Shown here one piece after another: positions 7,266 through 13,521 of a stretch of 16,065 bases of DNA. Positions within the stretch are counted from its first letter, which is position 1. Every line of letters starts with the position of its first letter. The notes under the pieces were generated by a model. It had not been told where the DNA came from and ran no database searches. It worked only from the letters and a program-made list of their open reading frames with translations. Location of the stretch: positions 1 through 16,065 of the forward strand of contig JAEXQJ010000364.1 of assembly GCA_023438785.1 (NCBI GenBank), written 5' to 3'. The stretch comes from Pseudomonadota bacterium. Lineage in GTDB: Bacteria > Myxococcota_A > Polyangia > Fen-1088. The translations under genes were made by a program, and so were the position numbers.

Positions 7266-8969
7266 ATGAAGATCGTCTGTGACTCCTGTCAGGCTAAGTA
7301 CTCGATTGCGGACGAAAAAGTCCAAGGCAAGGCCTTCAAGATCCGGTGCAAGAAGTGCAACCACATCATTGTGGTGAAGAGTGGTGCCGCGGAGAGTCCC
7401 GCTGCTGCCCCCGCGCCGGCTCCGGAACCGCAACCGGCGCCTCCCGCTGCCGAGCCGCAGGGCGTTTGGCACATCGTCGTTGAGGGCGAGCAGGTCGGCC
7501 CGCTGGGCGAGGATGACATCAAGGGCCGCCTCTCGCGCGGCGAGATCAACGGCGAGACGCTGGTGTGGAAGGAGGGGTTCGCGGATTGGGTGAAGCTGTC
7601 TACCGTCCCTGAGCTCGCCGATGGTGCTGGCGCGCGGCCGGAGCACAGCAAGCCGGGCAGCGCGGAGTCCGCCGTGACGCCTCAGCCGGTTCGGGTCACG
7701 CCCGTTTCTCACCCGCGCAGCACGCCGCTCAAGGAGATGCCCGCCGCGGCGCACACGCCGGTGGCCGATGTCTTCGGCGCTCCCGCCACCGTGGTATCGG
7801 GCGCGCAGGCCGACCTTTTCGCCGCTTCTGCTCCAACGCCCGCTGCGGCTCAGTCGCCGACCGCTCCATCGCCGTTTTCTTTCGGCGGTCCGGATCCTGC
7901 GGCGCCGGCCAGCGCGAGCCCGACGCCGGGCAACGGCGCTGCCCATCTGACCGGACAGCGCAACGAGAACTCGGTGCTGTTTTCGCTGTCCAACCTGGAG
8001 GCTCTCGCCGTTCCGACCCAGGGGGCCGGTGTGCGTCAGCCCTCATCCACGACCACCACGGAGGGCTCGGGGCTCATCGACATTCGCTCCATGGCCGCCA
8101 CCGTCGGAGGGGCATCGGGGGCGGACGCCCATTCCTCGTCCATGGATTCGCTGCCCACCTTCTCCACGCCGCAGTTCTCGGCGCTGCCGCCGGTCCTGCA
8201 GTCCATGCCCTCGGGCGGGCCGCCCAAGTGGCTGTACCCCGCGCTGGGCGTGGTGGGCCTGGCGGTCATCGGTCTCGGTTTCGGCATCTACAAGGTGGTC
8301 AGTGCGCCTCCGCCCCCCATCGTGGTGGCGCCTCCGCCCATGCCGGCCCCGGCGGCCCCCGCGGTAGCCGCCCCCGTCGTTGCCAAGGCACCCGTGGCGC
8401 CGGCCGCACCTGCCCCGGCTCCGACCGCGGAGGAAAAGCCCGCGCCCGAGAAGGCGGCTCGCGCGGAGGTCCACGCGGAGAAGAAGAGTAAGCCCAGCAA
8501 GGGTAGTTCGAAGTCCTCCCCCGCGCCCAAGGTCGCGTCCGCGCCCGAGCCCAGCAAACCCGAGCCGAAGAAGGCCGCACCCGAGCCGAGCAAGCCCGCC
8601 AAGGGTGGTGGCTCGATCGATGACCTGCTCGATCAGGTCGGCTCCGGAAAGCGAGCGCCCGCGGAAGCGGACAAGCCCAAGAAGGCGGCGCCGGCCTCGG
8701 TGGCTTTGGTGTCGCTCTCGCAGAGTGACATCGTGAAGGCCATGCAGGCTGTGCAGCCCAAGGTCAAGCAGTGCTACAACCAGTACAAGGTGGCTGGCAC
8801 TGCTCTGGCCCAAGTGAGCGTGGCCAAGGGTGGCCGCGTGGCCGCGGTGAGTGTGGGCGGGAAGTTCGCCGGCACGCCCACGGGTTCCTGCGTGGAGGCG
8901 GCGACCAGGAGTGCGAAGTTCCCGCCTTGCGAGTCGATGAGCTTCCCCTGGCCGTTCCAGCTGCGCTAG
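7266..8969 (+). CDS. AgmX/GltJ-like protein: zinc ribbon, GYF domain, one membrane span, AgmX/PglI C-terminal domain
   Basis: A 567-residue modular protein. Residues 1-36 are an MJ0042-type zinc ribbon with CxxC pairs C5/C8 and C28/C31. Residues 67-118 form a GYF_2-type domain (W68, GPLGEDDI at 78-85, W101 and W108). A disordered Ala/Pro/Ser region follows, containing the motif RNENSVLFSLSNL (232-244). A single membrane helix spans about 322-345. Next come a Pro/Ala/Lys-rich stretch (346-475) with SIDDLL at 450-455 and a C-terminal AgmX/PglI domain (about 482-567) with CYNQY (503-507), C542 and FPPCE (552-556). In Myxococcus xanthus, GltJ (AgmX) has this architecture: its cytoplasmic zinc-ribbon and GYF domains respond to MglA at gliding focal adhesions and its C-terminus reaches the periplasm. 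Myxobacteria have many paralogues, and no other glt genes are here, so the role is uncertain. The Lys/Pro-rich part resembles TonB spacers. The gene has its own promoter. Confidence 0.85.
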   Translation: MKIVCDSCQAKYSIADEKVQGKAFKIRCKKCNHIIVVKSGAAESPAAAPAPAPEPQPAPPAAEPQGVWHIVVEGEQVGPLGEDDIKGRLSRGEINGETLVWKEGFADWVKLSTVPELADGAGARPEHSKPGSAESAVTPQPVRVTPVSHPRSTPLKEMPAAAHTPVADVFGAPATVVSGAQADLFAASAPTPAAAQSPTAPSPFSFGGPDPAAPASASPTPGNGAAHLTGQRNENSVLFSLSNLEALAVPTQGAGVRQPSSTTTTEGSGLIDIRSMAATVGGASGADAHSSSMDSLPTFSTPQFSALPPVLQSMPSGGPPKWLYPALGVVGLAVIGLGFGIYKVVSAPPPPIVVAPPPMPAPAAPAVAAPVVAKAPVAPAAPAPAPTAEEKPAPEKAARAEVHAEKKSKPSKGSSKSSPAPKVASAPEPSKPEPKKAAPEPSKPAKGGGSIDDLLDQVGSGKRAPAEADKPKKAAPASVALVSLSQSDIVKAMQAVQPKVKQCYNQYKVAGTALAQVSVAKGGRVAAVSVGGKFAGTPTGSCVEAATRSAKFPPCESMSFPWPFQLR

Positions 8970-8977
8970 AGCTGCCT

Positions 8978-9193
8978 GTGGCCAGCGACATCTGCGCCCA
9001 CATAGCCGGGACCGTGTGGCGCGTCCAGGTTGCCCCTGGGGACACGGTGGACACCGGTCAGGCGGTGGTCATTCTCGAGTCGATGAAGATGGAGATGCCG
9101 GTGGAGTCTTGGTCGCCGGGGCGCGTGCGGTCGGTGCGAGTCGCCACTGGACAGTTCGTCGAAGAGGGCGAGCCCCTCGTGGAGCTGGAGTAG
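8978..9193 (+). CDS. Small biotin/lipoyl-attachment protein (stand-alone biotin carrier)
   Basis: A 71-residue protein that is essentially one biotinyl domain. The biotinylation motif ESMKMEMPVE has acceptor K37; the MKM context marks biotin rather than lipoate. Flanking half-repeats match the family: A-G-T-V-x-x-V-x-V-x-x-GD-x-V near the start and G-R-V-x-x-V-x-V-x-x-G-x-x-V-x-x-G near the end. Such proteins carry carboxyl groups for acyl-CoA or pyruvate carboxylases, or are free biotinylated proteins like Bacillus BLAP. The GTG at 8978 is chosen because it lies 8 nt after the upstream stop and begins just before the domain; the binding site is weak, so translation may depend on coupling. 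No carboxylase or biotin ligase gene is nearby, so the partner is unknown. Confidence 0.85.
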   Translation: MASDICAHIAGTVWRVQVAPGDTVDTGQAVVILESMKMEMPVESWSPGRVRSVRVATGQFVEEGEPLVELE

Positions 9194-9194
9194 T

Positions 9195-9626
9195 TCAGCT
9201 ACCCGCGTCGACCGGGTGACTCTCTCCCTCGGAGCGACGCGGGGAGCGCGGCGGCGGAGAGCCGCGTTCTTCGCGCAGCTTCGCACTCAGCTTGTCCAAA
9301 AGCATCTCCTCGAAGTGGCGGGGTAGGTCGGGCAGCGCGATGGCCACCTTGGTGGTGACTCGTCCTTCACCGTCCGTGGTGCGGATGAGCTCGAGCGAGC
9401 CCTTGTACGTCTTGGCGCCATCGGCGTAGTCGAACAGGATGTAGCCGGATGCCTGGTCCCTTTCGCGAATGGGGCAGTTGCGGTCGATGCGCAGGAAGCG
9501 CACGGCGGTGGGCCACACGTCGTCCATAGGGTAGGGCAGCACGGCCATGCTGCGCGCCTGGGCTTGGCTTGGCCAGACAGCCAGGGCGACCAGGGCGGCC
9601 CATCGCCGCAAGAAACCGCGCTTCAT
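9195..9626 (-). CDS. Small secreted protein of unknown function
   Basis: A 143-residue protein with a Sec signal peptide: basic MKRGFLRR, hydrophobic 9-18, and an AQA signal peptidase site near residue 24. The mature part (25-125) is predicted alpha/beta with a recognisable but unnamed pattern: YPMDDVWPTAVRFLR, then a lone Cys51, then GYILFDYAD, a beta strand around KGSLELIRT, TTKVAIALPDLP and an amphipathic helix. The order helix - exposed strands - long C-terminal helix recalls START/BamC-like folds, which is only a guess. A Pro/Arg/Ser-rich tail ends the protein. It is the last gene of a three-gene minus-strand operon: its ATG overlaps the stop of the membrane-protein gene (ATGA), with AAGGAGG 6 nt upstream. 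It probably works in the periplasm with that membrane protein. Confidence 0.8.
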   Translation of the reverse strand: MKRGFLRRWAALVALAVWPSQAQARSMAVLPYPMDDVWPTAVRFLRIDRNCPIRERDQASGYILFDYADGAKTYKGSLELIRTTDGEGRVTTKVAIALPDLPRHFEEMLLDKLSAKLREERGSPPPRSPRRSEGESHPVDAGS

Positions 9627-10669
9627 GGGCTGCCTCCTTCCGCGGCACGTTTGGATTCGACCACCATCTGGCGTAGGGAACGCGAGTTGCCGCCCGCCAC
9701 CAGGAGCGCCAAGCAGCCCAGACCCACGTACCAGACGAACTGGATCCCGTGCAGCGCGACCGCATACGCGCCGCCGGATGAACGCACGGTGGCCTCGGAT
9801 ACATACGCGCCCAGGGCGATCATCACGCCAGCGTGGAACTGGCCGACCAGGCCCGGTGAGTTGGGCAGCGAAATCAGAACACCGGTGAATGCCATGGCCG
9901 CGTAGGCGGCGGTGAGTGGAATGGCGAGGTGCATGTCGCGGGCGAGGATCCACATGCCGAACCCATTGGCGCCCCAGTAGAGCACGGTTTGAAACAAGAA
10001 CGGCATCATGTCGCGCGCCTCGCGCAGGGCGCGGAAGCCCTGGATGAGAGCGCGCACCTTGTCGGCAAGCCGCTCGGCCAAGGCGGGGGAGAAGCGGCGA
10101 AGTAGGGTGCCGGCGAGCACCAGCCGGATGGTGACCTCGGTCCAGCGGAGGGCGCAGACCAGGAAGATCGTGAGGGCGAGGAATCCCAAAAGGGACAGCC
10201 AGGCGGCCCCGGCCAGGATGGGCGAATACTCCGAGCCGGCGCTGCGAAAGGCCAGCATGTACGTGACGAAGAAGAGGATGGAGATCACCAGGCCGTCCAC
10301 GATGCGCTCCACCGCCACCGTGCCCAGAACCGCGCTCATGCGCGATTGTCCGTCTCGCACGACGTAGTAGGGGCGGACGAATTCACCCAGGCGGATGGGC
10401 AGGGCCAGGATCGCCATGAAGCCCACCGTCGAGATGACCATCAACCGCCCGAATGGCATGGAGACGCCCAGGGGCCGCAACAGATACTTCCAGCGCCAGG
10501 CCCGAAAGAGGTGCGTCGGGATCATGGTCAGCATGTAGATGACCACGGCCGATGCGGGCAGCGCCTTCAGCACCTTGGCCGTGGCGGCCAGGTCCATGTT
10601 GCGCAAAACGAAGTACACGCACACGCCACCCACCAGAAGGGACAAGAGGATTTTCCCGAGGAGCTTCAC
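9623..10669 (-). CDS. LPG_synthase_TM / UPF0104 family integral membrane protein
   Basis: A 348-residue inner-membrane protein with about eight membrane helices (about 5-22, 40-52, 77-95, 113-141, 153-174, 222-243, 250-270, 275-292 and 303-326). Family marks: HLFRAWRWKYLLRPLG (53-68), LPIRLGEFVRPY (90-101), the GTVAVERIVDGL segment (116-127) and LPNSPGLVGQFHAG (268-281). This is the flippase-like half of lysylphosphatidylglycerol synthases (MprF), but it stands alone with no soluble aminoacyl-transferase domain. Stand-alone members are thought to move or handle lipid-linked intermediates. Start is GTG at 10669, 14 nt after the phosphatase stop; the binding site is weak. It overlaps the next gene by 4 nt. 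Its context with a CpsB/CapC-type phosphatase suggests envelope polysaccharide or lipid work, which is inference. Confidence 0.9.
   Translation of the reverse strand: MKLLGKILLSLLVGGVCVYFVLRNMDLAATAKVLKALPASAVVIYMLTMIPTHLFRAWRWKYLLRPLGVSMPFGRLMVISTVGFMAILALPIRLGEFVRPYYVVRDGQSRMSAVLGTVAVERIVDGLVISILFFVTYMLAFRSAGSEYSPILAGAAWLSLLGFLALTIFLVCALRWTEVTIRLVLAGTLLRRFSPALAERLADKVRALIQGFRALREARDMMPFLFQTVLYWGANGFGMWILARDMHLAIPLTAAYAAMAFTGVLISLPNSPGLVGQFHAGVMIALGAYVSEATVRSSGGAYAVALHGIQFVWYVGLGCLALLVAGGNSRSLRQMVVESKRAAEGGSP
9633..9639 (-). promoter_or_regulatory. Ribosome binding site of the small secreted protein
   Basis: AAGGAGG on the minus strand, 6 nt before the ATG at 9626 and inside the end of the upstream membrane-protein gene. 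It fixes the start and the ATGA overlap. Confidence 0.7.
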
Positions 10670-10683
10670 AGGCAGATTTCCAA

Positions 10684-11403
10684 TCAGGGCAACTCGCCGG
10701 CCAACATACGGCGGGGGTTCTGGTCGAGCAATCGGTCGAGCGTGGCCTCGCCAAGGTGTTTCGTGACCCAGGTCATCCCCTCGGCGACGGCCTTCGCGTC
10801 GTCGGGTCGGTGCATGTCACTGGCCGCGCCGTGGGCTGTCCCTTCCTCGACGAGCCTGCGTGCGGCCTTGGCCTCGGCGCGGCCGCGCGAGCCACCCAGG
10901 GCCGCCAAGTCCACGAGCAGGCCGGCCTTCTGAGCCAGCTCCTGGGCTGATGCAGGTGAACGCTGGATGCTGGCGTAGCGCTCCGGGTGGGCCAGGATGG
11001 GCAGCCGCCCGGAGAGGCGAACCTGGAACAGGATCTCGTTAAGGCGGGGCGGCATGAACGATGGGTGGACCTCGAAGAGAAAGGCCCGACTATCGCTGTA
11101 GCCGGGGATTTGATGGGTTCGCAGCCGTTCGGCCAGCACCTCGTCCCAGAAGTTTTCGGCGCCAACGCCCAGGCGAAGGGCGGGAAAGGCTTTGGCCACC
11201 GGGTCGGCGATGGCCTCCAGCGCGGCGGTGATGGCTTCGGGCGGCGGCATGAAGAGGCCGGCCCGCTGGTGCGGCGTCGCGTAGAGATCGGAGAAACCCA
11301 GACTGGTCAGCGCGCCGACCATGGCCAGGCTGGTGGTTACATCTGGGGCCCCGTCATCCAAGCCGGGCAGAATGTGTGAATGCAGATCAACGTACTGTCC
11401 CAC
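10684..11403 (-). CDS. CpsB/CapC-family PHP protein (tyrosine-protein phosphatase type)
   Basis: A 239-residue cytoplasmic metal-dependent phosphatase of the PHP fold. Metal and catalytic motifs are all present: DLHSHILPGLDDG (6-18, with H8, H10, D16, D17), H45 in ATPH, E83 in GAENFWDE, H113 in EVHPSF, ILAHPERY (136-143) and ASDMHRPDD (194-202, with D196 and H198). Characterised relatives (Streptococcus CpsB, Bacillus YwqE) dephosphorylate tyrosine kinases that control polysaccharide chain length and export. Length matches the family (about 240-255). The start is GTG at 11403; no earlier in-frame start or strong binding site is visible. It is the first gene of a minus-strand operon with the LPG_synthase_TM protein and the secreted protein. 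No tyrosine kinase or polymerase gene is in the window, so the substrate is open. Confidence 0.92.
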   Translation of the reverse strand: MGQYVDLHSHILPGLDDGAPDVTTSLAMVGALTSLGFSDLYATPHQRAGLFMPPPEAITAALEAIADPVAKAFPALRLGVGAENFWDEVLAERLRTHQIPGYSDSRAFLFEVHPSFMPPRLNEILFQVRLSGRLPILAHPERYASIQRSPASAQELAQKAGLLVDLAALGGSRGRAEAKAARRLVEEGTAHGAASDMHRPDDAKAVAEGMTWVTKHLGEATLDRLLDQNPRRMLAGELP

Positions 11404-11545
11404 GATTCGCCGTCACCATAGCGGATCCGGGGCCCCAGGGGACCACGGTATCGTTTCGGGAATTCGCGCTTGGTTTGCATGCGTTGGGGCTTGCGAAAAG
11501 GGGAACACCGACTGCAAAGTCACATTCCGGGAGGACAAACAGCCG
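11404..11545. other. Divergent intergenic region between phosphatase operon and single-span protein
   Basis: This 142-nt spacer must drive both directions. It holds a short GC palindrome (GGGGCCCC near 11428-11437), an EcoRI-type GAATTC palindrome near 11460-11465, and GGGAGGA at about 11529-11535, 11 nt before the plus-strand ATG, as binding site. No -35/-10 pair could be placed with confidence on either strand. Confidence 0.3.
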
Positions 11546-12013
11546 ATGAGCAACAGGGTCGTCTTGCCGAGCCTCGCCTTGCCCAAACCGAAGCACCACT
11601 GGGCGGTGGGGGTCGTCATCGCGGGGCTGGTCTTGGTGGGGGTGATGGGCATTTTGTTGATGGTCGCCGTGCAACGCCAGAAGGCGGCCCGCCAGGCGGC
11701 GGCGAATGCCGCGGCTTTGGCGGCCCGGCAGCCACAACCGGCACCGGTCCCGGCCGCTCAACCCCCGGCTCCGGCGCCCGCGCCCGTTCCCGCGGTGCAA
11801 GCGGCACCCGCTGCACCGGCCCCGGCTGCCGCGGTGCCGGATTTGGCCCGTCAGGAGGGTACGAAGCCCAGCAGCGTCGCCAAGAAGGCCAAGGCTCACA
11901 AGCGTCCGGCGCGGAAGGTGGCGGCGAAAAGCGGTGGCGCCGCGTCCACGCCATCCAAGCCCGCAAGGAAGAGTGACCCGAGCATCGACGCCCTTCTGCG
12001 CGGCCTGAACTAG
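11546..12013 (+). CDS. Ala/Pro/Lys-rich single-span membrane protein
   Basis: A 155-residue protein with no recognised domain. A short N-terminal segment (1-19) contains VVLPSL (5-10) and basic PKPKHHW. A strong membrane helix spans 20-42 and is followed by a basic border QRQKAARQ. Residues 50-110 are almost only Ala, Pro, Gln and Val. Residues 117-142 are histone H1-like, rich in Lys, Ala and Arg (KKAKAHKRPARK). The C-terminus reads DPSIDALLRGLN. No signal-peptidase site is seen, so the helix is probably an anchor. By the positive-inside rule, lysines lie on both sides, so orientation is unclear. Start ATG 11546 has GGGAGGA upstream; the open frame extends further upstream but begins in the divergent promoter region. 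The layout (short motif, span, disordered stretch, S-I-D-x-L-L) parallels two other proteins in this window. A TonB/TolA-like spacer role is possible. Confidence 0.75.
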   Translation: MSNRVVLPSLALPKPKHHWAVGVVIAGLVLVGVMGILLMVAVQRQKAARQAAANAAALAARQPQPAPVPAAQPPAPAPAPVPAVQAAPAAPAPAAAVPDLARQEGTKPSSVAKKAKAHKRPARKVAAKSGGAASTPSKPARKSDPSIDALLRGLN

Positions 12014-12020
12014 GGCCATT

Positions 12021-12059
12021 CGCGGCAGCGCGCGATCCCGTGCGAGCCGCGTCGGTTTT
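12021..12059 (+). terminator. Probable intrinsic terminator after the Ala/Pro/Lys-rich gene
   Basis: CGCGGC (12021-12026) pairs perfectly with GCCGCG (12046-12051). The inner GCGCG/CGTGC continues the stem with one G-T pair, and TCGGTTTT follows. It lies 7 nt after the stop at 12013. The T-run is interrupted, so this is a moderate call. Confidence 0.55.
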
Positions 12060-12120
12060 CATGTTCCGCTCATTCTGCAGCTATCTGAATTCGTGATAGA
12101 TATGGGGCCCGTTGCCTCGA

Positions 12121-12132
12121 TTGCGAGCGCAA
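12121..12132. promoter_or_regulatory. Short palindrome in the leader of the charged-helix protein gene
   Basis: TTGCG-AG-CGCAA is a perfect 5-bp-arm dyad lying 8 nt before the AAGGAG binding site (12141-12146). Upstream, CTATC/GATAG (12081-12085 with 12095-12099) flank a GAATTC. These could be operator sites or chance; no strong sigma70 boxes are visible between 12060 and 12150. Confidence 0.25.
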
Positions 12133-12150
12133 GAGGGTCAAAGGAGCTAC

Positions 12151-12906
12151 ATGCCGGAGTCACGCGACAACTCGGTGCTGACGTCTCTCAAGGAACTTCG
12201 CAAGCAGGAGGAGGAACGGGTCAGGCAGGAGAAGGCGGCTGCGGAGGCCAAACTGGAGGCCGAGCGCCGGGCGAAGGAAGAAGCCGAGCGCAGGGCCAAG
12301 GAAGAGGCCGAGCGCGCCCGTCGCGAGGAAGAAGAGAGGATCAAGCGCGTCGAGGAGGAGAAACTCCGCCAAGAGCGCGAGGCCGAACTGCGGCTCAAGG
12401 AATCGGAGCGCAAGGCGCGCGTCGAGGCCGAGATGAAGCTGCAACAGGAGCGCATGCGTCTTGAGGTCGAGGCCAAGGCCGCCGCTGCTGCCAAGACCAA
12501 GAGCTCCCATAAAGGCATCATCATCGGCGTGGTCATCGGCGCGGTGGTGATCGGGGGCGGCGTGGCCTTGAAGCTCAAGTCCGACAGCGACCGCGAGCGG
12601 GCAGAAGTGGCTGCGAAGGTCGAGGCGGAGCGCCGGCAACTGGTCCTGCAGCAGCAGGAACAGGAGAGGAAGTTCGCCGCGCAGATCGCCCTGCTTCAGA
12701 AGCAGCTTGGCGAGGCCAAGAGCGACGCGGAACGCGAGTCTTTGCGCAAGCAGATCGAGGACGCCAATAGCCGTCGCCCCTCGACCAACTCGCCAGTCGC
12801 GCGCAAGTCGAGGGAGAACACACCTTCGTCCTCCAAGCCCGCGGAGCCGCAGGAGCTCATCAAGAAGAAGAAGACGGTCTCCAACGATCCGTTGGAAGGT
12901 CTATAG
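12151..12906 (+). CDS. Single-span protein with long charged helix on the N-terminal side
   Basis: A 251-residue protein with no named domain. Residues 5-16 are RDNSVLTSLKEL. Residues 17-115 are an uninterrupted helix made of Glu, Arg, Lys and Ala, including near-identical 8-residue units AERRAKEE (37-44, 45-52) and a third variant. The i to i+4 Glu-Arg/Lys spacing looks more like a stable single alpha helix than a classical heptad coiled coil. A membrane helix (122-141, Gly/Val/Ile only) follows. Then come a second charged coiled coil (146-206), a Ser/Pro/Lys-rich stretch, and the end SNDPLEGL. With no signal peptide, the N-terminal helix is probably cytoplasmic. The start ATG at 12151 has AAGGAG 4 nt upstream; an upstream in-frame TTG is less likely. 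The gene sits between the Ala/Pro/Lys-rich protein and pyrE. A scaffold or TolA-like force-transmitting role is a guess. Confidence 0.82.
   Translation: MPESRDNSVLTSLKELRKQEEERVRQEKAAAEAKLEAERRAKEEAERRAKEEAERARREEEERIKRVEEEKLRQEREAELRLKESERKARVEAEMKLQQERMRLEVEAKAAAAAKTKSSHKGIIIGVVIGAVVIGGGVALKLKSDSDRERAEVAAKVEAERRQLVLQQQEQERKFAAQIALLQKQLGEAKSDAERESLRKQIEDANSRRPSTNSPVARKSRENTPSSSKPAEPQELIKKKKTVSNDPLEGL
12259..12330 (+). repeat. Three tandem 24-nt coding repeats
   Basis: Units at 12259-12282, 12283-12306 and 12307-12330. The first two encode the identical octapeptide AERRAKEE with a few synonymous changes; the third encodes AERARREE. The repeat suggests recent in-frame expansion of the charged helix. 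Confidence 0.75.
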
Positions 12907-12954
12907 CCGCTTCCTCGGTCCTTTCCGCGACCGCGCCGTGGTAAAAGGCGCCGC

Positions 12955-13521
12955 ATGAGCGGCAACGAACTTTTCGACCAGCGCCGAGCCCGTCTCCTCG
13001 AGCTTCTCAAGAAGCTGTCGTACGAGGAGCGCGAGGTGACGCTGGCCTCGGGGCTGAAGAGCAACTTCTACATCGACTGCAAGCAGACGGTGCTCAGCGC
13101 GGAAGGGCACTTTCTGGTGGGCTGGCTTTTCGGCCGACTCATCGCGGAGCATGCACCCGACATCGAAGCCATCGGTGGGTTGACCATGGGGGCGGATCCC
13201 TTGGCCTCTGCCGTGTCGACCGTGAGCTATCTGGGTGGCAAGCCGCTGGACGCGTTTTACGTCCGTAAGGAAGCCAAGGGGCACGGGACCGGGCAGTGGT
13301 TGGAAGGGCGCAAGCTCTTGCGCGAAGGGATGCCGGTTGCGATCGTCGAGGACGTGGTCACGACCGGCGGGTCGGCGCTCAAGGCCATCTCCCGCGTGCG
13401 GGAGTTCGGTCTCAAGGTGAGACTGATCGTGGGCTTGGTGGATCGCGAGGAGGGCGGCCGGGAAGCCCTCGAGAAGGAGGCGCCCTTGGTCACCCTGTTC
13501 CGCAAGCGGGAGTTCACTTGA
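12955..13521 (+). CDS. pyrE: Orotate phosphoribosyltransferase
   Basis: A 188-residue enzyme that transfers ribose 5-phosphate from PRPP to orotate, giving OMP, the fifth step of UMP synthesis. The N-terminal orotate-site segment is SGLKSNFYIDCKQT (32-45). GLTMGADPLA (75-84) shapes the active site, the flexible catalytic loop is FYVRKEAKGHGTG (101-113), and the PRPP-binding signature VEDVVTTGGSAL lies at 131-142. C-terminal VGLVDREEGG is typical of the family. The length is that of the compact bacterial form (about 180-215). ATG 12955 has AAAGG 8 nt upstream. The stop TGA overlaps the TTG start of the next gene. No other pyr gene is in the window. Confidence 0.96.
   Translation: MSGNELFDQRRARLLELLKKLSYEEREVTLASGLKSNFYIDCKQTVLSAEGHFLVGWLFGRLIAEHAPDIEAIGGLTMGADPLASAVSTVSYLGGKPLDAFYVRKEAKGHGTGQWLEGRKLLREGMPVAIVEDVVTTGGSALKAISRVREFGLKVRLIVGLVDREEGGREALEKEAPLVTLFRKREFT

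Noticed and set aside
8290..8700. Ala/Pro/Lys-rich region of the AgmX-like gene as a DNA tandem repeat
   Set aside because: The repetition is in amino-acid composition (PEPSKP occurs twice) but no regular DNA unit is maintained.
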